DNA from: CAYLGY01 sp964383325 | Lineage (GTDB): Bacteria > Pseudomonadota > Alphaproteobacteria > Rhizobiales > Rhizobiaceae | Direction of reading: 5' to 3' | Assembly (NCBI GenBank): GCA_964383325.1 | Contig: CAYLGY010000125.1 | Coordinates: 1-5,091, forward strand | Length of the DNA stretch: 5,091 bases | Shown: positions 1 to 5,091 of the stretch, piece by piece | Numbering within the stretch: the first letter of the stretch is position 1 | Layout: each line of letters opens with the position of its first letter | Notes under the pieces: model-generated | The model's input: the letters and a program-made list of their open reading frames with translations, nothing else | The model's database searches: none | Told to the model about the DNA's origin: nothing | Position numbers and translations under genes: made by a program

Positions 1-40
1 CTCCCAAAGCAGATGCGCTACCAAGCTGCGCTACGCTCCG
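1..40 (-). tRNA. tRNA-Pro (anticodon UGG), 5' half, truncated by window edge
   Basis: Read on the minus strand from base 40 leftward, the sequence folds as the first 39-40 nucleotides of a tRNA. There is an acceptor 5' strand CGGAGCG (40-34), TA at positions 8-9, and a D stem GCGC/GCGC enclosing AGCTTGGTA (31-15). Then come A26, the anticodon 5' stem TCTGC (13-9) and the loop TTTGGGA (8-2). The loop places anticodon TGG at bases 6-4, which reads CCN proline codons. The C at position 1 and the G after the anticodon fit bacterial proline tRNAs. The 3' half (anticodon 3' strand, variable loop, T arm, acceptor 3' strand) lies outside the window, so the 3' end, a common integration site, cannot be inspected. 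Confidence 0.93.
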
Positions 41-61
41 ATGCCTGCGAAAGGCCAGCCC

Positions 62-90
62 GCTATAGGTTTCCGCCAGCCAATTGGCAA
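62..90 (-). promoter_or_regulatory. Probable sigma70-type promoter of tRNA-Pro
   Basis: On the minus strand a -35-like TTGCCA (bases 90-85) and a -10-like TATAGC (67-62) are separated by exactly 17 bases. The -10 box ends 21 bases before the tRNA 5' end, so initiation about 7 bases downstream would give a leader of roughly 14 nucleotides, which is sensible for a tRNA gene. The match to the consensus and the position are read from the sequence; activity is inferred. A 14-bp inverted repeat overlaps the -35 box. Confidence 0.6.
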
Positions 91-97
91 GTGCCAA
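84..97. repeat. Perfect 6-bp inverted repeat, 2-bp spacer
   Basis: TTGGCA (84-89), spacer AG, TGCCAA (92-97) form a perfect inverted repeat that overlaps the -35 box of the tRNA-Pro promoter. A second short palindrome, TGCGC-CA-GCGCA, sits 3 bases away at 101-112, just after the asparaginase stop. The first could be an operator. Either could be part of a weak transcript-end structure for the asparaginase gene, although no T-run follows. Function is unknown, and a chance origin is possible in a region this short. Confidence 0.4.
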
Positions 98-127
98 ATC
101 TGCGCCAGCGCAAAGCGGGCGTGCGGA

Positions 128-1117
128 TCATGGCGCATAGGCGGTGAAGATGCGCGCAATGCCCGGCCTGTCCTCGCCCGCCATCAGCGCCAGCATCAGC
201 AGAAGGCGCGCCCGGGTGGGCCCGAGCCAGCCCGCCCGCAGGACTCCGCGGGCGATGAGATCGCGCTCCGAGCCGGGAAAGCCGTAGGTTTCGGCAAGGA
301 TCGGGCCGTCCATCACCCGGCTCGCCAGCACGACCGGCATGGCCTCGACCAGCGCGCTGATGCGTTGCAGCGACGCCTCCGGCATGTGCCCCGCCCCCAT
401 GCCGATCAGCACAGCGCCGTGAAAGCCGAGTTGCGGCAATACCGTCAGCACCTTTCCATCATCCTCCAGACCAGTGCCGATCATCGCCACGGCCGGAGCA
501 GGCGATTGCAGGCTGAATTCAGGCAGCGCCTCCCTCACGGGGCGCATGCGCAGCGCGAACTTGCCTTCGACCACGAACCCGACCGGTCCGAACGGCGCCG
601 AAACGAAGGATGAGACCAGTCCGGTATTGCCCTTGCGCACGAACCGCGCCGCATGCACCGTATCCTCCAGCACGACAAGCACGCCGAGCTCCCGGGCCTG
701 CGGCGAGGCTGCGACCTGTACCGAGGCCAGCAGATTGGCGGGCCCATCCGCACCTGCCGCCGCCGCACCGCGCATGGCGCCCGTTACCACGACGGCAATT
801 CCGCCGGTATTCACGTGGTCGAGCAGAAAGGCCGTTTCCTCGATCGTGTCCGTGCCCTGCACGATGACGACGCCGTCGGCACCTCGCGTCGCAGCGAGCT
901 GGATCTCCTCGGCGACGCGGCCCAGATGTTCGAAGGTCAGCGAGGGGCTCGGCATTTGCATGGGCGAGCGCGTCTCGATTTCCGCAACTTCCGCAAGGCC
1001 GGGAACGCCAGCGACCAGATCGTCGGCGTCGAGCGCCGGAACGATGCCGCCCGTCGGCCCGGGTTTCATCGAGATCGTCCCGCCAGTTGCAATGATGGTG
1101 ATTTTCGCCCGCCTCAT
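128..1117 (-). CDS. L-asparaginase/glutaminase-family amidohydrolase (cytoplasmic, divergent active-site loop)
   Basis: A 329-residue protein of normal length for bacterial asparaginases, which hydrolyse L-asparagine to aspartate and ammonia. The N-terminal strand carries ATGGTISM (residues 10-17), placing the first catalytic Thr at 14. The second triad motif GTDT is at 88-91 (Thr89, Asp90), followed by EETAFLLD. Lys162 lies in the RKGNTG segment, and Glu284 aligns with E. coli AnsB Glu283. The mobile-loop Tyr (Tyr25 in AnsB) is missing and the SQD substrate motif is replaced by SPS (57-59), so the substrate is less certain. There is no signal peptide, suggesting a cytoplasmic enzyme. I chose the ATG at 1117 over the upstream in-frame ATG at 1165 because GGAGGAG lies 10 bases before it and the family homology starts there. 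It follows the phosphatidyltransferase gene by 58 bases on the same strand and may be co-transcribed with it. Confidence 0.88.
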   Translation of the reverse strand: MRRAKITIIATGGTISMKPGPTGGIVPALDADDLVAGVPGLAEVAEIETRSPMQMPSPSLTFEHLGRVAEEIQLAATRGADGVVIVQGTDTIEETAFLLDHVNTGGIAVVVTGAMRGAAAAGADGPANLLASVQVAASPQARELGVLVVLEDTVHAARFVRKGNTGLVSSFVSAPFGPVGFVVEGKFALRMRPVREALPEFSLQSPAPAVAMIGTGLEDDGKVLTVLPQLGFHGAVLIGMGAGHMPEASLQRISALVEAMPVVLASRVMDGPILAETYGFPGSERDLIARGVLRAGWLGPTRARLLLMLALMAGEDRPGIARIFTAYAP

Positions 1118-1127
1118 GATCCTTGCT

Positions 1128-1134
1128 CTCCTCC
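1128..1134 (-). promoter_or_regulatory. Ribosome binding site of the asparaginase-family gene
   Basis: GGAGGAG on the minus strand, ten bases before the ATG at 1117. It supports that start over the in-frame ATG at 1165, whose extra 16 residues precede the conserved first beta-strand and lack family resemblance. Confidence 0.6.
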
Positions 1135-1175
1135 ATGGACCAGAATTGCGGGGACCGGCATGCATCCCCCTGATC

Positions 1176-1727
1176 CTAACGCCCCCCGGTGCCGGAATAG
1201 CTGCTCATATGCTTCAGCCACGCGGCGAAATAGGCTGCCGTCGAAGCCGCCGTCAAGGCCGCCGAGAGGACAATCAACCCGTCGCGCACCCCTGTGAAGC
1301 GGGTCTCGAGCGCCAGTTCCGCCAGTACCCATCCCGCCAGCACGATCTGCACTGCCGTATTTGCCTTGGAGACGAACAGCGGATGCATCTGCACGGGATG
1401 GCCCATGACGGAGGACAGGAGCACGGCGCATACGATCAACAGATCCCTGGAAACAGCCAGGAATACCAGCCAGAGCGGCAGTTCCGCGATCAGGCCCAGC
1501 ACGAGGAAGACCGAAACCAGCAGAAGCTTGTCGGCAAGCGGATCGAGATAGGCGCCCAGTTCCGAGCGCTGGTCGAACTGCCGGGCCACGAAGCCATCGA
1601 CGGCATCGGAAATCCCTGCAATGATGAAGGCGGCGAAGGCGGCCCCGGTATGGCCCTCGATCAGGGCGTAGATGACCGCGGGGACCAGCAGGAAGCGCAG
1701 GAAGGTAATCAGGTTGGCCAGGGTCAA
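1176..1727 (-). CDS. CDP-alcohol phosphatidyltransferase family protein (PgsA/cardiolipin-synthase-like), TTG start
   Basis: An integral membrane enzyme of 183 residues that transfers a phosphatidyl group from CDP-diacylglycerol to an alcohol acceptor. The family signature D-x2-D-G-x2-A-R-x8-G-x3-D-x3-D is intact: Asp41, Asp44, Gly45, Ala48, Arg49, Gly58, Asp62 and Asp66. The Asp residues bind the divalent metal and act as catalytic base. Hydrophobic stretches at about 6-23, 28-39, 67-80, 82-103, 118-134 and 145-170 fit the usual six-helix fold. The N-terminus ANLITFLRF is typical of PgsA-type members. The frame is open upstream to 1868, but the extra residues are Cys/Arg/Pro-rich and unlike the family. 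The TTG at 1727 has GGAG nine bases before it and gives the family's usual length. The acceptor (glycerol-3-phosphate, phosphatidylglycerol or another) cannot be told from sequence. Many alphaproteobacteria carry a separate pgsA beside uvrC, so this may be a paralogue, and I assign no symbol. Confidence 0.87.
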   Translation of the reverse strand: MTLANLITFLRFLLVPAVIYALIEGHTGAAFAAFIIAGISDAVDGFVARQFDQRSELGAYLDPLADKLLLVSVFLVLGLIAELPLWLVFLAVSRDLLIVCAVLLSSVMGHPVQMHPLFVSKANTAVQIVLAGWVLAELALETRFTGVRDGLIVLSAALTAASTAAYFAAWLKHMSSYSGTGGR

Positions 1728-1736
1728 GCGACAACA

Positions 1737-1740
1737 CTCC
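1737..1740 (-). promoter_or_regulatory. Ribosome binding site deciding the TTG start of the phosphatidyltransferase
   Basis: GGAG on the minus strand, nine bases before TTG at 1727. No ATG or GTG in this frame lies near the start of the conserved domain, so this site decides the start. The nearest in-frame ATG upstream is at 1868. Confidence 0.5.
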
Positions 1741-1901
1741 AGCAATCGGATGCTGCAGGAGAGATGGCGCGTTCCGGCGAGCTTGGCAAGACAGGCCGGC
1801 CTTGGCGCTCCCGGCCGGGGAAAGTGCGCGCTCTGGCCAAACGGGAGCTTGCAGAGCGCACGCGGCAATGCGAAGTAGCCTAGCCGACGGCAAGGATTCG
1901 T

Positions 1902-1906
1902 GAAGG
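1902..1906 (+). promoter_or_regulatory. Ribosome binding site of purM
   Basis: GAAGG, nine bases before the ATG at 1916. It is the only good purine-rich match at suitable spacing and supports that start. Confidence 0.45.
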
Positions 1907-1915
1907 CATGCGAGC

Positions 1916-2983
1916 ATGAACGAGAAAAGGGATGGCCTGACCTATGCAGATGCGGGCGTCGATATCGATGCCGGCAACCGGCTTGTCGAGCGCATCAAGC
2001 CGGCGATCCGCGCCACGGCCCGGCCCGGCGCCGACGGGGAGATCGGCGGCTTCGGCGGCCTGTTCGACCTCAAGGCCGCTGGCTTTGTCGACCCGGTGCT
2101 GGTCGCCGCCAATGATGGCGTCGGCACCAAGCTGAAAGTGGCGATCGAGGCCGACCGGCACGATACGGTCGGGATCGATCTTGTTGCGATGTGCGTCAAC
2201 GACCTCGTCGTCCAGGGCGCCGAGCCCCTCTTCTTTCTCGATTATCTTGCCACAGGCCACCTCGATCCCGAGCAGGGAGCCGTCATCGTCGAGGGCATCG
2301 CCGAAGGGTGCCGGCAGGCCGGCTGCGCCCTGATTGGCGGCGAGACCGCGGAAATGCCGGGCATGTATGCCGATGGGGAGTACGATCTCGCCGGCTTTGC
2401 CGTCGGCGCCGCCGAGCGCGGGCAATTATTGCCGACCGATGATCTGGTCGAGGGCGACGTCATTCTCGGCCTCGCCTCGTCCGGCGCTCATTCCAACGGA
2501 TTTTCCCTGATCCGCCACATCGTCGCCCGGTCCGGCCTCGACTGGGAGGATCCCGCGCCCTTTGACTCGTCGCAATGCCTGTCCGACGCCCTTCTGGAGC
2601 CGACCCGCATCTATGTCCGCCCCTTGCTGGCGGCCGTGCGCGGCACGCACGGCATCAAGGCCCTGGCGCATATCACCGGCGGCGGCTTCACGGAAAACCT
2701 GCCGCGGATCATGTCCAGGGCCTGGTCGGCGGAACTGGATCTCGACACGATCGAGGTACCGCCCGTCTTTCGCTGGCTCGCCGAGGCGGGCCGCATCGCG
2801 CCTGCGGAAATGCTCCGTACGTTCAATTGCGGCATCGGCATGGTTGCAGTCGTCGCAGCCGGCCAGGCCGCGCAGGTTGCCGCCATGCTGAAACAGGCGG
2901 GCGAGACCGTGACGCCGATCGGATCGATCCTGCCACGACGCGGGGAAGAAGGCGTTCGCTATCGCGGCGCGCTCGGCCTGTGA
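1916..2983 (+). CDS. purM: Phosphoribosylformylglycinamidine cyclo-ligase (AIR synthetase)
   Basis: Catalyses the ATP-dependent ring closure of FGAM to 5-aminoimidazole ribonucleotide, the fifth step of de novo purine synthesis, in the cytoplasm. The 355-residue length is normal for PurM. The conserved landmarks appear in order: TYADAGVDIDAG (9-20), the glycine-rich GGFGGLFDL (44-52), the nucleotide-binding DGVGTKLK (67-74), GIDLVAMCVNDLVVQGAEP (86-104), GGETAEMPGMY, GLASSGAHSNGFSLIR in the C-terminal domain, then AHITGGGFTENLPRI. No expected motif is missing. The start at 1916 gives the short polar N-terminus seen in rhizobial homologues and has GAAGG nine bases upstream. The stop overlaps the purN start in a GTGA arrangement, so the two genes form an operon with likely translational coupling. 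Confidence 0.97.
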   Translation: MNEKRDGLTYADAGVDIDAGNRLVERIKPAIRATARPGADGEIGGFGGLFDLKAAGFVDPVLVAANDGVGTKLKVAIEADRHDTVGIDLVAMCVNDLVVQGAEPLFFLDYLATGHLDPEQGAVIVEGIAEGCRQAGCALIGGETAEMPGMYADGEYDLAGFAVGAAERGQLLPTDDLVEGDVILGLASSGAHSNGFSLIRHIVARSGLDWEDPAPFDSSQCLSDALLEPTRIYVRPLLAAVRGTHGIKALAHITGGGFTENLPRIMSRAWSAELDLDTIEVPPVFRWLAEAGRIAPAEMLRTFNCGIGMVAVVAAGQAAQVAAMLKQAGETVTPIGSILPRRGEEGVRYRGALGL

Positions 2984-3579
2984 GCGTACCAAGGCGCCGC
3001 GTTGCCGTCCTCATCTCCGGGCGCGGCTCGAACCTGCAGGCCTTGATGCGGGCGGCTGCCGATCCGGAGTATCCGGCCGAAATCGTCCTCGTCCTGTCGA
3101 GTCGCGCGGATGCGGGCGGTCTCGGACTTGCCCGTGCTGCCGGTATCGAGGCGCTGGTTTTCTCCGCGGGCGACTATCCGGACGCACCGGAGCGGGAGAA
3201 GGGGATGCATGCCGCGCTCGTGGCGCGCCAAATCGATCTCGTCTGCCTTGCCGGATACATGCGTATCCTGTCGCCGGAGTTCGTGCAGCTCTGGCAAGGG
3301 CGGATGATCAATATCCACCCTTCCCTGCTGCCGGCGTTCAAGGGAACGAACACCCATGCGCGCGCGCTCGCCGCAGGCAGCAAGGTCCATGGGGCGACGG
3401 TCCATTTCGTCACGGCGGAGATGGATGCCGGTCCGGTCATCTGCCAGGCCGAAGTGCCGGTCCTGCCGAGCGATACGCCCGATACGCTCGCTGCGCGAGT
3501 GCTGGAGGTCGAGCATCGCCTCTATCCGCAAGCCCTGCGGCTGGTCGCCGAAGGCAGGGCCGTCTTCCCTGCTTCCTGA
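2980..3579 (+). CDS. purN: Phosphoribosylglycinamide formyltransferase (GAR transformylase)
   Basis: Transfers a formyl group from 10-formyltetrahydrofolate to GAR, the third step of de novo purine synthesis. The protein has 199 residues, slightly shorter than E. coli PurN (about 212). The phosphate-binding loop SGRGSNLQAL is at 13-22. The catalytic triad is intact: Asn111 and His113 in INIHPSLLPAFKG, and Asp149 in EMDAGP. Further landmarks are CLAGYMRILSPEFV (89-102) and HGATVHFVT (137-145). The start is GTG at 2980, which overlaps the purM TGA by four bases. The frame is open far upstream inside purM, but homology begins at this GTG. No strong Shine-Dalgarno precedes it, consistent with coupling to purM translation. 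It ends 24 bases from the convergent kdsA stop. Confidence 0.96.
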   Translation: MSVPRRRVAVLISGRGSNLQALMRAAADPEYPAEIVLVLSSRADAGGLGLARAAGIEALVFSAGDYPDAPEREKGMHAALVARQIDLVCLAGYMRILSPEFVQLWQGRMINIHPSLLPAFKGTNTHARALAAGSKVHGATVHFVTAEMDAGPVICQAEVPVLPSDTPDTLAARVLEVEHRLYPQALRLVAEGRAVFPAS

Positions 3580-3590
3580 GCGTTCTCCGT

Positions 3591-3605
3591 GAGCCGGCTG
3601 GGCTC
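3591..3605. terminator. Weak hairpin between convergent purN and kdsA
   Basis: GAGCC-GGCTG-GGCTC forms a 5-bp perfect stem with a 5-base loop in the 24-base gap between the two convergent stops, just running into the kdsA stop. No T-run follows on either strand, so it is not a classic intrinsic terminator. It may still help end both transcripts, or it may be chance. Confidence 0.25.
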
Positions 3606-4458
3606 AAACCTCACCAGGGCCCGCATGTTTCTTGGCGATCCGGTCGAACTCCAGGAATCGTTCGAGCATCGGCTCAAGATCCGCGATCGGGACCATGTTC
3701 GGCCCGTCCGAAGGCGCATTGTCCGGATCCTCATGGGTTTCGAGAAAGAGGCCGGCAATGCCGACCGCAATCGCGGCTCTTGCCAGGACCTCGACGAAAC
3801 GGCGCTCACCGCCGGAGGCGCCGCCGCGACCGCCCGGCTGCTGCACGGAATGGGTGGCATCGAAGATCACCGGCGCGCCGGTTTCCGCAAGGATCGGCAA
3901 GGCGCGCATGTCGCTCACCAGCGTATTGTAGCCAAAGGATACGCCACGTTCGGTCACGAGCACGCGGTCATTGCCCGATTGCGTGATCTTCTCCACCACA
4001 TGGCGCATGTCCCATGGCGCGAGGAACTGGCCCTTCTTCACATTGACCACACGCTGCGTCTGCGCCGCGGCGACGAGCAGATCGGTCTGCCGGCACAGGA
4101 AAGCGGGAATCTGGAGGATATCCGCCACCGGCGCCACGAGGGCGCACTGTTCCACGGAATGCACATCGGTCAGGACCGGCAGGCCTAGCTCCTTGCGGAT
4201 CGCGGCAAATACCGGCAGCGAAGCCTCGAGGCCGATGCCGCGTCGGCCGGAAAGCGATGTGCGGTTGGCCTTGTCGAAGCTGGACTTGTAGACGAGGCCG
4301 ATGCGGAGGCGCCCGCAGATCTCCTTCAACTGCCCGGCAATATCGAAAGCATGATCGCGGCTCTCCATCTGGCAGGGTCCGGCGATCAGCGCCAGCGGCA
4401 GCCGGTTGCCGAAGCTGGCATTGCCGACATCGATCCGCGCTCTGGGTGCAGGGCTCAT
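3604..4458 (-). CDS. kdsA: 3-deoxy-8-phosphooctulonate synthase (Kdo-8-phosphate synthase), metal-dependent type
   Basis: Condenses phosphoenolpyruvate with arabinose-5-phosphate to give Kdo-8-phosphate, the precursor of the Kdo sugars of lipopolysaccharide. The length, 284 residues, is normal. Landmarks: IAGPCQMES (25-33), YKSSFDKANRTS (57-68), TDVH (97-100), QIPAFLCRQTDL (116-127), NVKKGQFLAPWDM (139-151), ERGVSFGYN (170-178), DATHSVQQPGG (200-210). Cys29, His203, Glu240 and Asp251 have exactly the relative spacing of the metal ligands Cys11, His185, Glu222 and Asp233 of the Aquifex enzyme. E. coli KdsA has Asn at the Cys position and needs no metal. The ATG at 4458 overlaps the upstream kinase stop as ATGA, with AAGGAG (4475-4470) 11 bases before it. 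It is convergent with purN. Confidence 0.97.
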   Translation of the reverse strand: MSPAPRARIDVGNASFGNRLPLALIAGPCQMESRDHAFDIAGQLKEICGRLRIGLVYKSSFDKANRTSLSGRRGIGLEASLPVFAAIRKELGLPVLTDVHSVEQCALVAPVADILQIPAFLCRQTDLLVAAAQTQRVVNVKKGQFLAPWDMRHVVEKITQSGNDRVLVTERGVSFGYNTLVSDMRALPILAETGAPVIFDATHSVQQPGGRGGASGGERRFVEVLARAAIAVGIAGLFLETHEDPDNAPSDGPNMVPIADLEPMLERFLEFDRIAKKHAGPGEV

Positions 4459-5090
4459 TTTTCGAGCATCTCCTTGACCACGGTTGCAAGCTGCTTGAGG
4501 GAAAACGGCTTCGGAAGGAAGCCGAACGTGGCATCCTGCGGCAGGTTGCGGGAAAATGCTTCCTCGGCATAGCCGGAAACGAAGATGAACTTGATGTCCG
4601 GGCTCTCCTTGCGCAGTTCCGCCAGGAGGGTCGGCCCGTCCATCTCGGGCATGACGACGTCGGACACGACCAGATCGACCTTGCCGCCAAGTTCGCGATA
4701 GATCTCCAGCGCCTCGATCCCTGACGACGCGGCATGCACCGTATAGCCGCGTGCGGACAGCGCCCGCATGCCGCCAAGCCGGACTGCGTCCTCGTCCTCG
4801 ACAAGCAGGACCGTCGCCGAACCGGACAGGTCGCGCGAGGCAAGGGCCTGCGCCGCGCCGCGCGTGCCAGATTCCTCCGCCGGGCGGGCCTCGTCCGGAC
4901 GCGCTTCGGCCTGATGACGCGGCAGGAAGATGCGGAAAACCGTGCCGGCGCCCGGCTCGGAATCAACCGTGATGAAGCCTCCGGTCTGCTTGATGATGCC
5001 GTAGACCATTGACAGGCCACGCCCCGTGCCCGTGCCGCCCTCCGTGGTGGTGAAGAACGGCTCGACGATCTTGCGCTGCACGTCCGGCGC
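4455..5090 (-). CDS. cckA: Hybrid sensor histidine kinase, CckA-like, C-terminal part (5' end outside window)
   Basis: The last 211 residues of a hybrid kinase; the coding frame runs off the right edge with no start in view. Residues about 1-58 are the end of the HATPase domain: the F box EPFFTT (10-15), a G2-box region GTGTGRGLSMVYG (19-31) and the terminal FRIFLP (52-57). An Ala/Glu/Arg-rich linker (about 60-88) leads to a receiver domain (92-211). That domain has the acidic pair Glu98/Asp99 in LLVEDED, phospho-acceptor Asp144 in VVSDVVMPEMDG, Ser172 at the switch Thr/Ser position, and Lys194 in LPKPF. The segments KVDLVVSDVVMPEMDGPTLL and GFLPKPFSLKQL closely match alphaproteobacterial CckA, which phosphorylates CtrA and CpdR through ChpT. 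The expected membrane segments, PAS and HisKA regions are not visible. The usual G2-box Leu is Arg24. The stop overlaps the kdsA start. Confidence 0.87.
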   Translation of the reverse strand, partial: APDVQRKIVEPFFTTTEGGTGTGRGLSMVYGIIKQTGGFITVDSEPGAGTVFRIFLPRHQAEARPDEARPAEESGTRGAAQALASRDLSGSATVLLVEDEDAVRLGGMRALSARGYTVHAASSGIEALEIYRELGGKVDLVVSDVVMPEMDGPTLLAELRKESPDIKFIFVSGYAEEAFSRNLPQDATFGFLPKPFSLKQLATVVKEMLEK

Positions 5091-5091
5091 G

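Larger units (their letters stand above)
1728..1915. promoter_or_regulatory. Divergent intergenic region between the phosphatidyltransferase and purM
   Basis: A 188-base, GC-rich gap between outward-facing genes, so promoters for both must lie here or just inside the genes. I found no strong sigma70 pair in either direction: TTGCAG at 1849-1854 and TAGCCT at 1876-1881 are 21 bases apart, which is too far. A 10-bp perfect palindrome AGGCCGGCCT is at 1793-1802, and the hexamer CTTGGC occurs twice as a direct repeat (1782-1787 and 1801-1806). Either could be an operator or chance in GC-rich DNA. I see no riboswitch or small ORF that I can support. Confidence 0.4.

Noticed and set aside
1..40. 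tRNA-associated integration site
   Set aside because: Integrases usually target the 3' end of the tRNA, which is outside the window. No integrase or direct repeat of the tRNA is seen here.
85..99. Possible sigma54 promoter on the minus strand (TGGCAC followed by TTGC)
   Set aside because: The two elements are directly adjacent, whereas the -24/-12 signature needs about five bases between TGGCAC and TTGC.
41..613. A 190-codon plus-strand frame starting right beside the tRNA
   Set aside because: It is antisense to the asparaginase gene, His/Arg/Gln-rich, has no clear ribosome binding site and has no family resemblance.
1118..1165. N-terminal extension of the asparaginase to the ATG at 1165
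   Set aside because: The 16 extra residues precede the conserved first strand and lack a better ribosome binding site. GGAGGAG supports the ATG at 1117.
1728..1868. N-terminal extension of the phosphatidyltransferase to the ATG at 1868
   Set aside because: The extra 47 residues are Cys/Arg/Pro-rich and unlike family N-termini, and TTG at 1727 has a suitably spaced GGAG and gives the normal length.
474..1883. A 469-codon open frame on the plus strand, antisense to the asparaginase and phosphatidyltransferase genes
   Set aside because: It is Arg/Ser/Pro/Ala/Gln-rich with no recognisable domain, and lies opposite two genes with clear family motifs. Long antisense frames are expected in GC-rich coding DNA.
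3968..5020. A 350-codon minus-strand frame overlapping kdsA and the cckA-like gene
   Set aside because: It is an arginine-rich out-of-frame reading of both real genes. The true frames carry all the motifs.

Overview
This window looks like ordinary chromosomal DNA from a high-GC alphaproteobacterium, most likely of the Hyphomicrobiales (Rhizobiales) type. The evidence is a CckA-like hybrid histidine kinase C-terminus, an alphaproteobacterial-style KdsA, a tightly coupled purM-purN pair, and strong GC bias with many long antisense shadow frames. The genus cannot be fixed from the sequence. I see no mobile element, CRISPR array, phage gene or convincing new multi-gene system.

Layout from left to right. 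Positions 1-40 hold the 5' half of a leftward tRNA-Pro(UGG), cut by the window edge, with a good sigma70-type promoter at 62-90. A leftward L-asparaginase-family gene follows (128-1117), then a leftward CDP-alcohol phosphatidyltransferase (1176-1727) that probably starts at a TTG codon. These two lie 58 bases apart on the same strand and may share a transcript. A 188-base divergent intergenic region (1728-1915) separates them from the rightward purine operon purM (1916-2983) and purN (2980-3579), which overlap by four bases (GTGA). Only 24 bases separate purN from the convergent kdsA (3604-4458, leftward). The kdsA start overlaps by four bases (ATGA) the stop of an upstream cckA-like gene, of which only the C-terminal 211 residues are present (4455-5090).

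Functionally this is housekeeping: PurM and PurN perform two steps of de novo IMP synthesis. KdsA makes Kdo-8-phosphate for lipopolysaccharide. The CDP-alcohol enzyme makes phospholipid head-group products, the asparaginase-like enzyme hydrolyses an amide amino acid, and CckA would feed the ChpT/CtrA cell-cycle phosphorelay. The points most worth a second look are the apparent translational coupling of kdsA to cckA, the altered active-site loop of the asparaginase homologue, and an arginine in the G2 box of the kinase.
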